DNA from: Crocinitomicaceae bacterium
Lineage (GTDB): Bacteria > Bacteroidota > Bacteroidia > Flavobacteriales_D > Crocinitomicaceae
Reading direction: 5' to 3'
NCBI GenBank assembly: GCA_017984635.1
Contig: JAGNZC010000017.1
Location: 1-56,835, forward strand
Length of the DNA stretch: 56,835 nucleotides
Notes under the pieces: model-generated
Database searches by the model: none
What the model was told of the DNA's origin: nothing
Seen by the model: only the letters and a program-made list of their open reading frames with translations
Part shown: positions 38,868 through 46,681 of the stretch, one piece after another
How positions within the stretch are numbered: the first letter of the stretch is position 1
Layout: each line of letters starts with the position of its first letter
Position numbers and translations under genes: made by a program

Positions 38868-39824
38868 ATGTCTAATAAAGGAGTTGTTTTAAAATCTACT
38901 GGAAAATGGTACATCGTTGAGTTGGAAGATCATTCCATCGTGAATTGCCGTATACGTGGAAAAATACGCTTAGACGGATTAAAAACAACGAATCCAATTG
39001 CAGTGGGCGACATTGTTGACTTGGATAAAAAACTAGACGAAGAAGGAAATCGGGTAATTTTAGATTTTCAAAATAGACGAAACTACATCGTCCGAAAATC
39101 AACCAATTTAAGCAAGCAAATGCAGATTTTAGCGGCGAATATTGACCGCGCATACTTGCTAGTTACAATCCATTCTCCCGTTACTCATTTAGCATTTATC
39201 GATCGCTTTTTAGTTGCAGCAGAGTCGTTTCGAATCCCTACAACTTTGTTATTCAATAAAATAGATCAATACAACGAAGATGATTTATTTTACATAGATG
39301 CATTAATTGACTTATATGAATCGATTGGTTATCCATGCTTTAAAATCTCCGCTTCTCAAAAAGAAAACATTGATTTTTTACGTTCGGAAATAAACGACAA
39401 ACAAGTCATGATTTCTGGTCACAGTGGCGTTGGAAAAAGCACCTTGGTGAATGCGTTAGATTCCAACTTAAATTTGCAAACAGGAGAAATCTCACAAGCC
39501 CATTTACAAGGACAGCATACTACTACATTTGCAGAAATGCACAAATTACAATCTGGCGGATACATTATTGACACTCCTGGAATTAGAGCGTTTGGAATCG
39601 TCGATTTAGACAAAGAAGTGATTTCACATTATTTTCCTGAAATGCGCAACTTGATTGGAGCCTGCAAATTTCACAACTGCCAACATTTAAACGAACCTAA
39701 ATGCGCCGTGAAAGATGCCGTTGAAAAAGGAGAAATCTCTGAAAGTCGCTATTTTTCATATGTGCAATTGGTGACAGAAGATGAAAATGAAACCTATCGA
39801 AGCAAGAAAAATTTCACACTTTAA
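38868..39824 (+). CDS. rsgA: Ribosome small-subunit biogenesis GTPase RsgA
   Basis: A late 30S-maturation GTPase. It has the circularly permuted motif order of RsgA: G4 (LFNKID) comes before the P-loop (GHSGVGKSTLVN) and G3 (DTPGIRAF). An N-terminal OB domain and a C-terminal zinc knuckle (Cys and His residues in CKFHNCQHLNEPKC) complete the family. I start at ATG 38868, giving 318 residues beginning MSNKGVVLKSTGKWY; the frame is open to 38733, but the extra 45 codons overlap the divergent promoter and gldA. It leads rsgA-dtd-mazG-helicase. Confidence 0.94.
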   Translation: MSNKGVVLKSTGKWYIVELEDHSIVNCRIRGKIRLDGLKTTNPIAVGDIVDLDKKLDEEGNRVILDFQNRRNYIVRKSTNLSKQMQILAANIDRAYLLVTIHSPVTHLAFIDRFLVAAESFRIPTTLLFNKIDQYNEDDLFYIDALIDLYESIGYPCFKISASQKENIDFLRSEINDKQVMISGHSGVGKSTLVNALDSNLNLQTGEISQAHLQGQHTTTFAEMHKLQSGGYIIDTPGIRAFGIVDLDKEVISHYFPEMRNLIGACKFHNCQHLNEPKCAVKDAVEKGEISESRYFSYVQLVTEDENETYRSKKNFTL

Positions 39825-39832
39825 TTTTTGGT

Positions 39833-40285
39833 ATGCGTATTGTTTTACAGCGCGTTTTAGCTGCATCCGTAAAGATTGACCATCAAATTGTTGGCTCCAT
39901 AGAAAAAGGCTTGTTAGTGTATGTTGGAATTGAAGATGCCGATACGCAAGAAGATGCTGACTGGTTAGCGCAGAAAATATATTCACTTCGCATTTTTAGT
40001 GATCATGAAGGGAAAATGAATCTTTCCATTCCTGAAATTGGTGGAAACTTTTTGGTCGTTAGTCAATTTACTTTATTTGCAGCAACAAAAAAAGGCAACA
40101 GACCCAGTTTTATACGATCTTCAAAACCAGCTCATTCATTGCCACTTTACACTTATTTTATCGAAAAATTAGCCGCCATTTCGGACACAAAAATTGAGAC
40201 AGGAGAATTTGGTGCAGATATGCAAATAGCGTCTATAAACGATGGTCCTGTTACTATTCTTCTAGATTCAAAAAACAAAGAATAA
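39833..40285 (+). CDS. dtd: D-aminoacyl-tRNA deacylase
   Basis: It removes D-amino acids (and Gly mischarged on tRNA-Ala) from tRNA. 150 residues with the two active-site motifs, SQFTL and NDGPVT (the Gly-Pro cross-subunit pair), and the N-terminal start MRIVLQRV. It starts 8 nt after rsgA and belongs to the same operon. Confidence 0.95.
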   Translation: MRIVLQRVLAASVKIDHQIVGSIEKGLLVYVGIEDADTQEDADWLAQKIYSLRIFSDHEGKMNLSIPEIGGNFLVVSQFTLFAATKKGNRPSFIRSSKPAHSLPLYTYFIEKLAAISDTKIETGEFGADMQIASINDGPVTILLDSKNKE

Positions 40286-40351
40286 AGATCCTGGTTTGAA
40301 TGCAACCATCCATCCGAATAAATCCTTAATTTTACAAGCAAAGCTGAGTAC

Positions 40352-40681
40352 ATGACTTTAGAAGAAGCACAAAAAATTGTTGACAATTGGATCAAAGAAT
40401 ACGGTGTTCGTTATTTCAATGAATTAACAAATACCGCTATTTTAATGGAAGAAGTGGGTGAAGTTGCACGCATCATGGCGCGACGATATGGCGAACAAAG
40501 TGAAAAAGAAAGCGATAAAAACAACGACTTAGGCGATGAATTAGCCGATGTTCTTTTTGTTTTGATCTGTTTAGCCAACCAAACTGGAATCGACTTAACA
40601 GCTGCTTTAGCAAAAAATTTATCTAAAAAAACAAACCGTGATCATTCACGTCACAAGGAAAATAAAAAATTACACGAATGA
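40352..40681 (+). CDS. MazG-like nucleoside triphosphate pyrophosphohydrolase
   Basis: A one-domain all-alpha NTP pyrophosphatase, probably hydrolysing non-canonical or excess (d)NTPs to the monophosphate. The Mg-binding motifs are EEVGEVARI and GDELADVLF, with a single helical bundle of 109 residues, about a third to half the size of full MazG. The C-terminus is basic. It ends in a 4-nt overlap (ATGA) with the mini-helicase gene, and lies 66 nt after dtd. The exact substrate is unknown. Confidence 0.88.
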   Translation: MTLEEAQKIVDNWIKEYGVRYFNELTNTAILMEEVGEVARIMARRYGEQSEKESDKNNDLGDELADVLFVLICLANQTGIDLTAALAKNLSKKTNRDHSRHKENKKLHE

Positions 40682-41298
40682 GTTTAGCAAAATTACGCCC
40701 TGAATTACAAGAAATCTTTCCAGATAAAGGAATCACTGAATTAAACCCTTTTCAATTAGCCATTTTGGATGGTTTAAAAGCTGGAAAAAATTATTTAGTA
40801 GAAGGAGCTGAAGGCAGTGGTAAAACAACCGCTATTTTTGTTAGTCTTTTGCAAAAAATTACAGAACCAGGTGAAGGTTCGCCTCGTGCCATTGTTGTGT
40901 GTGAAACGGATCAAGACGCGTATGATTTACATGCGAAATTGACGCCAATCTGCCGCATCTTAGATTTAACAGTAGACTTAGCCCACGATCGTGGTATTAT
41001 GTTACAACAACGTAATGACATTTTTGATGGAACAGAAATCATTATTGCGAATGCGAAACGCTTATACGATTTATACATTCAAAATGGGTTCAATGTGAGT
41101 CAATTGAAACTTTTTATTCTTGACGATGCACTTTCTTTGTTTAAAAAAGGATACAAAATGCAATTGTCTCGTATGGTTGAAAGTTTTCCAAAATGTCAGC
41201 ACTTGTATTTTTCCACAAGTTTCAATGATCGTCGAATCGAAGAGTTTTTGGAAGAGTTCTTGCCAATAACATCAACAATTAAGGCTATTCCTGAATAA
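40678..41298 (+). CDS. One-domain DEAD/DEAH-helicase-like protein
   Basis: 206 residues corresponding only to the N-terminal RecA domain of DEAD-box helicases. A Q-motif-like LNPFQLAILDGL is followed by Walker A (AEGSGKTT, residues 44-51), and motif II is FILDDALSLF where DEAD would lie. The SAT-like motif is STSF. The second RecA domain (motifs IV-VI) is missing, so unwinding activity is not expected; it may act as an ATP-dependent RNA-binding or partner protein. The normal reading frame and operon position argue for a short conserved family rather than a broken gene. It overlaps the arsR-like gene by 14 nt in convergent orientation. Confidence 0.72.
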   Translation: MSLAKLRPELQEIFPDKGITELNPFQLAILDGLKAGKNYLVEGAEGSGKTTAIFVSLLQKITEPGEGSPRAIVVCETDQDAYDLHAKLTPICRILDLTVDLAHDRGIMLQQRNDIFDGTEIIIANAKRLYDLYIQNGFNVSQLKLFILDDALSLFKKGYKMQLSRMVESFPKCQHLYFSTSFNDRRIEEFLEEFLPITSTIKAIPE

Positions 41299-41578
41299 AA
41301 TAAGAAAAATCAGCTATCGTTTCTTCTAAAATAAACAACCTATATTGATTAGGTTCAAATGCTCTTTCGATGACTTTTGCTTCTACTAATTTTTGCAAAT
41401 GATCATGTACACATTTTGAAGATAAATTCAGTATTTTTTCAAAATCAACGCCTCTTAAGTAATGATTCGATTTTAATTGATTGACGATTTTAATTCTAGC
41501 TGGATGCGCCATTGATCGTGCGATTTTGGCTAGGTTGATTTCTTCTGATGTGTAATTATTGAATTTTGTGGCTCCCAT
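41285..41578 (-). CDS. ArsR-like winged-helix transcriptional regulator
   Basis: A 97-residue helix-turn-helix protein of the ArsR type: ARSMAHPARIKIVNQL, then FEKILNLSSKCVHDHLQKLVEAKVIE as the recognition helix and wing, and YRLFILEE in the beta-hairpin. The metal-binding ELCVCDL box of the metal sensors is absent, so the signal is not obviously a metal. Its ATG faces a divergent gene across 164 bp that contain two copies of a 22-bp palindrome, each about 40-45 bp from a start codon, which makes it a likely autoregulator. Confidence 0.85.
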   Translation of the reverse strand: MGATKFNNYTSEEINLAKIARSMAHPARIKIVNQLKSNHYLRGVDFEKILNLSSKCVHDHLQKLVEAKVIERAFEPNQYRLFILEETIADFSYFIQE

Positions 41579-41617
41579 GGTAATTATTTTTTATTTTCTA
41601 TTGAAGTTACAAAAAAA

Positions 41618-41639
41618 TTACAACATTGCAATATTGTAA
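41618..41639. promoter_or_regulatory. 22-bp palindrome, copy 3 (candidate operator of the ArsR-like regulator)
   Basis: TTACAACATTGC then AATATTGTAA, an imperfect palindrome 39 bp upstream of the regulator ATG. It is identical to the copy at 41676 and to the two near 29.2 kb, and all four are followed by AAGA. Confidence 0.75.
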
Positions 41640-41675
41640 AGAAAATAGTATGTTTAAAATTGCCAGATCTGAAAT

Positions 41676-41697
41676 TTACAACATTGCAATATTGTAA
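41676..41697. promoter_or_regulatory. 22-bp palindrome, copy 4 (candidate operator)
   Basis: The same palindrome, 45 bp upstream of the divergent gene at 41743 and 58 bp from copy 3. The pair suits a divergent promoter in which each side has its own operator. Confidence 0.75.
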
Positions 41698-41742
41698 AGA
41701 AAACCCATCTAAACTTTTCTCCCTCTATTTTGTTATCATACC

Positions 41743-42123
41743 ATGAACCGATCACACATCAAAGCATTACGCCCTGAAATACCTTCAGCAGAAACATCAC
41801 ATTCTAAAGAAATTGAAACCTTTCAAAACGCGGTGTTGCGTCCAATCTTAAAATTTCAAAATGCGTGGATTATGACCTTCATTTTGGCAAACCAACAGTT
41901 CAATCAATTGCGCGAAAAACAACAAACAAACGAACAATTGCAGGTATTTATTTTGGACTATATTGGTAAACAAAATGCTCTTAAAAACCAATTAATCGGA
42001 AGTGTAATTGGATTGTTAACCGAAGAAGAACTCGTTTTTTATTTCACAAACCAATCCGACCTGAACAAACGTATTTATCAGATGATTTGCCAACGAATTT
42101 ATGACAACATCACCCTTCAATAA
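41743..42123 (+). CDS. Conserved protein of unknown function, divergent from the ArsR-like regulator
   Basis: 126 residues, mostly helical, without a signal peptide. It begins MNRSHIKALRPEIPSAE, and has FQNAVLRPILKFQNAW and LIGSVIGLLTEEELVFYF, which I recall from short Flavobacteriia proteins sometimes mislabelled glyoxalase; there are no glyoxalase metal ligands. Sharing the double operator with the regulator suggests it is that regulator's main target. It overlaps the convergent pyrophosphohydrolase gene by 14 nt. Confidence 0.7.
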   Translation: MNRSHIKALRPEIPSAETSHSKEIETFQNAVLRPILKFQNAWIMTFILANQQFNQLREKQQTNEQLQVFILDYIGKQNALKNQLIGSVIGLLTEEELVFYFTNQSDLNKRIYQMICQRIYDNITLQ

Positions 42124-42502
42124 TTGCTTGAATATTCGGCTTGAAATACAAATCTGATTTCATCACTTTCCCATCTTCCCGGTAAATTGGCTGACCATTT
42201 TCGTCTAATTTACTCATGTTAGAGCGTTGGATTTCTTGAAAAACTTCCGCAATTTTATGTTGTAAACCATGTTTCAAAATTGTACCGCATAAAATATACA
42301 ATTGATCTCCTAATGCATCTGCAATTTCAACTAAATCTCCGCGTTGAGCTGCTTCTAAATATTCGTCATTTTCCTCCGCCATTAAACGGTGACGCAAGTG
42401 CATATCTGCTTCCGATAATGCTGCAGTAGGTTCGTAATTATTTTTTATTCCAAATGCATCGTGAAACGTTTCTACATGCTCAATTGTTTCTTTTAAGGTC
42501 AT
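42110..42502 (-). CDS. PRA-PH/MazG-type nucleotide pyrophosphohydrolase family protein
   Basis: An all-alpha NTP pyrophosphatase of 130 residues resembling the HisE-like/MazG superfamily: a helix with HRLMAEENDEYLEA supplies acidic Mg ligands, and ADALGDQLYILCGT supplies the second set. The C-terminal YREDGKVMKSDLYFKPNI is typical of this phage- and bacterium-wide group. It is the third house-cleaning nucleotidase in the window, with rdgB and the MazG-like gene. A -7 element precedes it at 42522. Confidence 0.8.
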   Translation of the reverse strand: MTLKETIEHVETFHDAFGIKNNYEPTAALSEADMHLRHRLMAEENDEYLEAAQRGDLVEIADALGDQLYILCGTILKHGLQHKIAEVFQEIQRSNMSKLDENGQPIYREDGKVMKSDLYFKPNIQAIIEG

Positions 42503-42521
42503 AAAGTTTATTTTGATGCTT

Positions 42522-42529
42522 CAAATATA
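42522..42529 (-). promoter_or_regulatory. Candidate -7 element of the pyrophosphohydrolase gene
   Basis: On the minus strand this reads TATATTTG, an exact TAnnTTTG, 19 bp before ATG 42502. A possible TTTG lies at 42557-42554 with a 24-nt spacer. Confidence 0.45.
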
Positions 42530-42597
42530 CACAGCTGAGCGCGTTAATGAAAACAAAGTCAACATTAATTATGCAACAAATCGAAAACGAGCAATTG

Positions 42598-43443
42598 CTA
42601 TTTTAATGGTTCAACTGTTAGCACCATTCGAAAACCAATTGAAGGCGAAGGTTCTTTGTATGTGGTTTCTGATGAACTTCTGACATCATAACCTGTGTCG
42701 CGCCATGAACCACCCAAAGCAATTCCTTTTTCTGCAATCATTTCAGCAACGTTACCATTGAGATTGTAAACACCAAATGCATTCGGCCAATAGGACTTTA
42801 CAGGTGCTGTAACATCTGAATAATCATTGGAATAGGTTAGTACAGGTAGTTGAACTACTAATTTGTCTTCTTCATTGCGACGAATATTTTCTGATCCAAT
42901 GCGAAGAAAATTACACAGTTGTTTTCCTTCTGAATTCTCTAATGAATTTGTTCCCCACGAATAAACTGATAAGTTAGCATGTGAAGCTGCTTTCAATAAT
43001 TGTTCTTTCGTTGGCAATGAGCATGTGAATTTAAACGTTGGAAACTTTTGACTCAAGGCATTTTGAACATAGTCACAAAATAATTTTGCGGCATCGTGTG
43101 ATACAGTTACAACTGGATAATTTCGATAGGCTGGGTGCCTGTGATAATATTGGGCATATTTGGTATTCATCCAGTAATTCATGTTCCATTTTGTTGTATC
43201 CAATGTAGCAATAGCAAGATTTATTGTGTCATTTTTTAATTTTAATTGATTCAAAAACACACTGTATTCAAAATTACTCACTTCGTATTTAAACAAGTAA
43301 AATGGAGCTAGAACAGAATCTGTTGTCGTTTTTTGAGGAATATAAGCATAGCCATTTTTAAGAACCTTCTTTAATTCTTTTGGTTGTGCAAAAAGTGAAA
43401 TTGAAGTAATAAGGGAAAACCCTAAAAGTAGTATGTGTTTCAT
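42598..43443 (-). CDS. Exported SUMF1/FGE-fold protein
   Basis: A signal peptide (MKHILLLGFSLITSISLFAQ) leads to a formylglycine-generating-enzyme-like fold: FYLFKYEVSNFEYSVFL at the start, YPVVTVSHDAAKLFCDY, VYNLNGNVAEMIAEKGIALGGSW and the C-terminal PSIGFRMVL. Several T9SS proteins (GldJ, GldK) share this fold, but they are larger and this is a stand-alone 281-residue protein. The two active-site Cys of true FGE are not evident at the usual C-terminal spot, so a structural or binding role is likely. It lies 42 nt after aroA. Confidence 0.8.
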   Translation of the reverse strand: MKHILLLGFSLITSISLFAQPKELKKVLKNGYAYIPQKTTTDSVLAPFYLFKYEVSNFEYSVFLNQLKLKNDTINLAIATLDTTKWNMNYWMNTKYAQYYHRHPAYRNYPVVTVSHDAAKLFCDYVQNALSQKFPTFKFTCSLPTKEQLLKAASHANLSVYSWGTNSLENSEGKQLCNFLRIGSENIRRNEEDKLVVQLPVLTYSNDYSDVTAPVKSYWPNAFGVYNLNGNVAEMIAEKGIALGGSWRDTGYDVRSSSETTYKEPSPSIGFRMVLTVEPLK

Positions 43444-43485
43444 GTTTTTACGTTTTATTGATTATAACGCATTTAAAATCAAACG

Positions 43486-44736
43486 TTACATTTTTAAAGT
43501 TAATTTTTCAAAATGCTCCCAAAATTCGGGGTAACTTTTAGACACCGCTTCAGCATGTTCAATGGTAATTATTTCACTTGCAAACATTCCCGCAATGGCA
43601 AAACACATCGCTATTCGATGATCGTGGTGAGCACTCACTTCGCCCCCATTCACTTTTGATTGTCCATGAATAAGCATCCAATCATCTTGTATTTCAATGT
43701 GTACGCCTAATTTTGTGTATTCTGCTTGCAATACTTCGCCCCTGCTCGATTCTTTTGTTGCTAATCGGTTAACACCTTTTATCGTTGATAAACCATCCGT
43801 AAATGCAGCTAAGGTTGCTAATGCAGGAAACAAATCCGGACAATCTGTTGCGTCAAATTCAAAAGGAACACGAGTTGAACCATCAATTTCTATGCACTCT
43901 TCCGAGGATAACAACTTACAATTTGCTTGCTCCAATGCTCTTAAAACCTGAATGTCAGCCTGTTTGGAAACCATCGACAAACCTTTCAATTGAACATCAG
44001 CACCCAATGCTGCCGCAACCAACCAACAACTGGCAGCGCTCCAATCACTTTCGATGGTATACTCAGTCGCTTTATAACTGGATTTATTATTTAATTTAAA
44101 CTTCATGTAATCGTGGTTTTCAAGTTCAACGCCAAATGCCCTCATCGTTGACAAGGTCATATCAACATATGGTTTACTCACTAAATTTTCAACGATTAAA
44201 GAAGTTGATTTAGTTAAAAAAGGAAGTCCCATTAAAAATCCAGAAATATATTGTGAACTTTGGGAACCATCAAATACAAGGTTTTCAAGGTTAACTTTAC
44301 CAGTTAGATGAATGGGTAAAAAATCATCATTTGACTGAAAATCAACACCTGAATCAGCAAAAAACGAACGGTACAGCGATAGTGGTCTTTTTAAAAGTGT
44401 TCCAGTTCCGAAAACCTCAAATTCTCCTCCAATACAACTTAAAACACCAATCAATAAACGAGCTGCTAAGCCACTTTCACCAACTGAAACAGCTGCTTTT
44501 TTCGGGAAAGTTAGTCCTTCTATTTGCAGTGTTGTTGTATTAATTTGATTTACAGATACACCTAACGTTTTCAATGCCTGAATAACGGCTCGTTCATCGT
44601 CACTTTTACCACTGTTTTTAATCGTTGATATTCCATTTGACAATGCAGCAGCGATTAATGCACGTTGCGCATCACTTTTAGAAGTTGGAACAAGTATAGA
44701 ACCAAATCGGTTACCTGGATGAATTTCAATCTTCAT
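43486..44736 (-). CDS. aroA: 3-phosphoshikimate 1-carboxyvinyltransferase (EPSP synthase)
   Basis: It adds the enolpyruvyl group of PEP to shikimate-3-phosphate, the sixth step of the shikimate pathway. The substrate site is represented by VPTSKSDAQRAL near the N-terminus and ESGLAARLLIGVLS; later blocks are SSQYISGFLMGLP, ATDCPDLFPALATLAAF, LATKESSRGEVL and HHDHRIAMCFAIAG. It diverges from the E. coli form at the first block, which lacks the usual PGSK. ATG 44736 overlaps the aroG stop by 11 nt; ATG 44754 would add six residues. Confidence 0.93.
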   Translation of the reverse strand: MKIEIHPGNRFGSILVPTSKSDAQRALIAAALSNGISTIKNSGKSDDERAVIQALKTLGVSVNQINTTTLQIEGLTFPKKAAVSVGESGLAARLLIGVLSCIGGEFEVFGTGTLLKRPLSLYRSFFADSGVDFQSNDDFLPIHLTGKVNLENLVFDGSQSSQYISGFLMGLPFLTKSTSLIVENLVSKPYVDMTLSTMRAFGVELENHDYMKFKLNNKSSYKATEYTIESDWSAASCWLVAAALGADVQLKGLSMVSKQADIQVLRALEQANCKLLSSEECIEIDGSTRVPFEFDATDCPDLFPALATLAAFTDGLSTIKGVNRLATKESSRGEVLQAEYTKLGVHIEIQDDWMLIHGQSKVNGGEVSAHHDHRIAMCFAIAGMFASEIITIEHAEAVSKSYPEFWEHFEKLTLKM

Positions 44737-45829
44737 TTGAAATTTGATTGTCAATAGAAGGATTCATCACTTTTAATTGATGGCGAATAGACTCTTGATG
44801 AATTTCATCCATTATTTTACGAATAAACTTGGGTGTTAATTGGTATTCATCACTCATTGCCATCCGTTTATCAATTATTTTACTCCAATGTTCTTGCTGT
44901 AAAATAGTGATATTATGTTCTCTTTTAAAATCTCCAATTTCATCACTTAAACGCATTCTTGTTGCTAAAATGTCAAACATTCGATCATCTAACACACTAA
45001 TCTTTTCGCGCATTTCAATAAATTTCCCTTCAAAATCAGCATTGATTGTTGAACTTCTTGTGTTTAATTCTGTTAACAAACGTGCTAATTGTAAAGGTGT
45101 TATTTGTTGACGGGCATCAGACCAGGCTTCTGAGGGATTACAATGGGTTTCAATCATTAATCCATCAAAATTTAAATCCATTGCTTTTTGAGCTACTTCC
45201 AATAACAATTCACTTTTTCCTGTTATATGACTTGGATCACAAATGATTGGAATGTTTGCTAAACGTTCTTTTAATTGAATTGGAATCTCCCAATTCGGTA
45301 AATTGCGGTACTTGGTGTGTTTGTAATACGAAAAACCTCTGTGAATTGCCGTTAAGTCAGTAATGCCCGCATTCTCCAAACGTTCAAAAGCACCGATCCA
45401 CAATTCTAAATCAGGATTGATCGGGTTTTTAATCATAACAGGAATGTTGACACCTTTTAAAGTATCTGCAATTTCTTGAATGGCAAATGGATTAACCGTC
45501 GTTCGAGCGCCAATCCAAAGCACATCAACACCCGCTTTTAATGCACTTTCAACATGCTGTTTATTGGCTACTTCAACAGAAATTGGTACATTAACTTTTT
45601 TACCCGCTGCAACAGCCCAAGGCAAAGCAATATCACCAACACCTTCGAATGAATTTGGACGAGTACGTGGTTTCCAAATTCCAAAACGCAATAAATTTAC
45701 ACGTGTGTTATCCGCTAATTGTTGAACGGTTGTAAAAACTTGTTCTTCTGTTTCAGCACTGCAAGGACCACTGATCAAAAAAGGTCTTTTCACCCGCTTA
45801 ATTTCTTCTTGTAAATTCAATTTTGACAA
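44726..45829 (-). CDS. Bifunctional DAHP synthase (type I beta) / chorismate mutase
   Basis: It condenses PEP and erythrose-4-phosphate to DAHP, the entry of the shikimate pathway, and also turns chorismate into prephenate. The N-terminal part (to about residue 255) is a KDO8P-synthase-type DAHP synthase: ISGPCSAETEEQ, GIWKPRTRPNSFEG, CDPSHITGKSELL and GLMIETHCNPSEAWSDARQQ. The C-terminal 100 residues are an AroQ-type mutase (MREKISVLDDRMFDILATRM). The coding start is a TTG at 45829, because an in-frame TAA lies 9 nt upstream and no ATG is available. It is first of an aroG-aroA pair. Confidence 0.9.
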   Translation of the reverse strand: MSKLNLQEEIKRVKRPFLISGPCSAETEEQVFTTVQQLADNTRVNLLRFGIWKPRTRPNSFEGVGDIALPWAVAAGKKVNVPISVEVANKQHVESALKAGVDVLWIGARTTVNPFAIQEIADTLKGVNIPVMIKNPINPDLELWIGAFERLENAGITDLTAIHRGFSYYKHTKYRNLPNWEIPIQLKERLANIPIICDPSHITGKSELLLEVAQKAMDLNFDGLMIETHCNPSEAWSDARQQITPLQLARLLTELNTRSSTINADFEGKFIEMREKISVLDDRMFDILATRMRLSDEIGDFKREHNITILQQEHWSKIIDKRMAMSDEYQLTPKFIRKIMDEIHQESIRHQLKVMNPSIDNQISNED

Positions 45830-45855
45830 ATCAATTTAGATTAAGTAACTTCGCT

Positions 45856-45863
45856 CAAAGATA
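45856..45863 (-). promoter_or_regulatory. Candidate -7 element of the aroG-aroA unit
   Basis: On the minus strand this reads TATCTTTG, 26 bp before the TTG start. It supports starting the coding region at 45829. Confidence 0.55.
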
Positions 45864-45880
45864 CTTTAAATCAATGTTCA

Positions 45881-46681
45881 ATGAGAAAAAAAATAGTAAA
45901 AATTAGTTTTATAGTCGCACTACTTTACATCAGTATATGCGCGTACATGTATTTTTTTCAAACGGATTTCATTTTTAAGCCAACAAAAATTGCAGCAGAT
46001 TATCCATTTTCTTTCCAACACCCTTTTGAAGAATACTCAATACCAGTAGAGAACGCACAATTAAATGCAGGACTTTTCAAAACAAAAGATACCTCCAAAG
46101 GTGTAATACTTTTTGTACATGGTAATGCAGAAAACATGGCAAAATTAGAAGAGCACGCAGCTTTTTACACTGAAATTGGTTATGATTTTTTTGCGTATGA
46201 TTTTAGAAGTTTTGGCAAAAGTTCTGGTAAAAACACGACAGAAAAACAATTTTTTGAAGATGCTCAAACGGTTTATCATTTTTTATCAAAACGATATGAT
46301 GAATCAGTTATCACTGTGATTGGATATTCTATAGGTACTGCAACTGCTGCATATTTAGCGGCTAAAAATCATCCGAAAAACTTAGCCTTGATTGCACCCT
46401 ATTATTCATTGAGTAAAATGACGACTCATCGGTATAAAATCATACCGACATTTTTATTGAAATTCCCTTTTGACACGTATCAATATGTTCAAAAAGCAAC
46501 ATGTAACATTGGATTATTTCACGGAACAATAGACGAAGTAATTCCTTACGAAAATAGTGTAGAATTAGCAAAGTGCAATCGCGATGCACGCTTGTACACT
46601 TTCAACGGACAATTACATGATTTTTTTGAACGAAACAATACCTTTAAAAGCGAGATGAAAGTATTTCTTGAAAAGAATTAA
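45881..46681 (+). CDS. Membrane-anchored alpha/beta hydrolase (BEM46-like)
   Basis: An N-terminal membrane helix (about residues 7-26) anchors a serine hydrolase domain. The catalytic triad can be read directly: Ser150 in GYSIGT, Asp218 in HGTIDEVI and His246 in GQLHDFF; the oxyanion strand is ILFVHGNAENM. At 266 residues it resembles the BEM46/ABHD13-like family with one N-terminal helix. The substrate is unknown. It overlaps the tsaB stop by 4 nt in convergent orientation. Confidence 0.87.
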   Translation: MRKKIVKISFIVALLYISICAYMYFFQTDFIFKPTKIAADYPFSFQHPFEEYSIPVENAQLNAGLFKTKDTSKGVILFVHGNAENMAKLEEHAAFYTEIGYDFFAYDFRSFGKSSGKNTTEKQFFEDAQTVYHFLSKRYDESVITVIGYSIGTATAAYLAAKNHPKNLALIAPYYSLSKMTTHRYKIIPTFLLKFPFDTYQYVQKATCNIGLFHGTIDEVIPYENSVELAKCNRDARLYTFNGQLHDFFERNNTFKSEMKVFLEKN

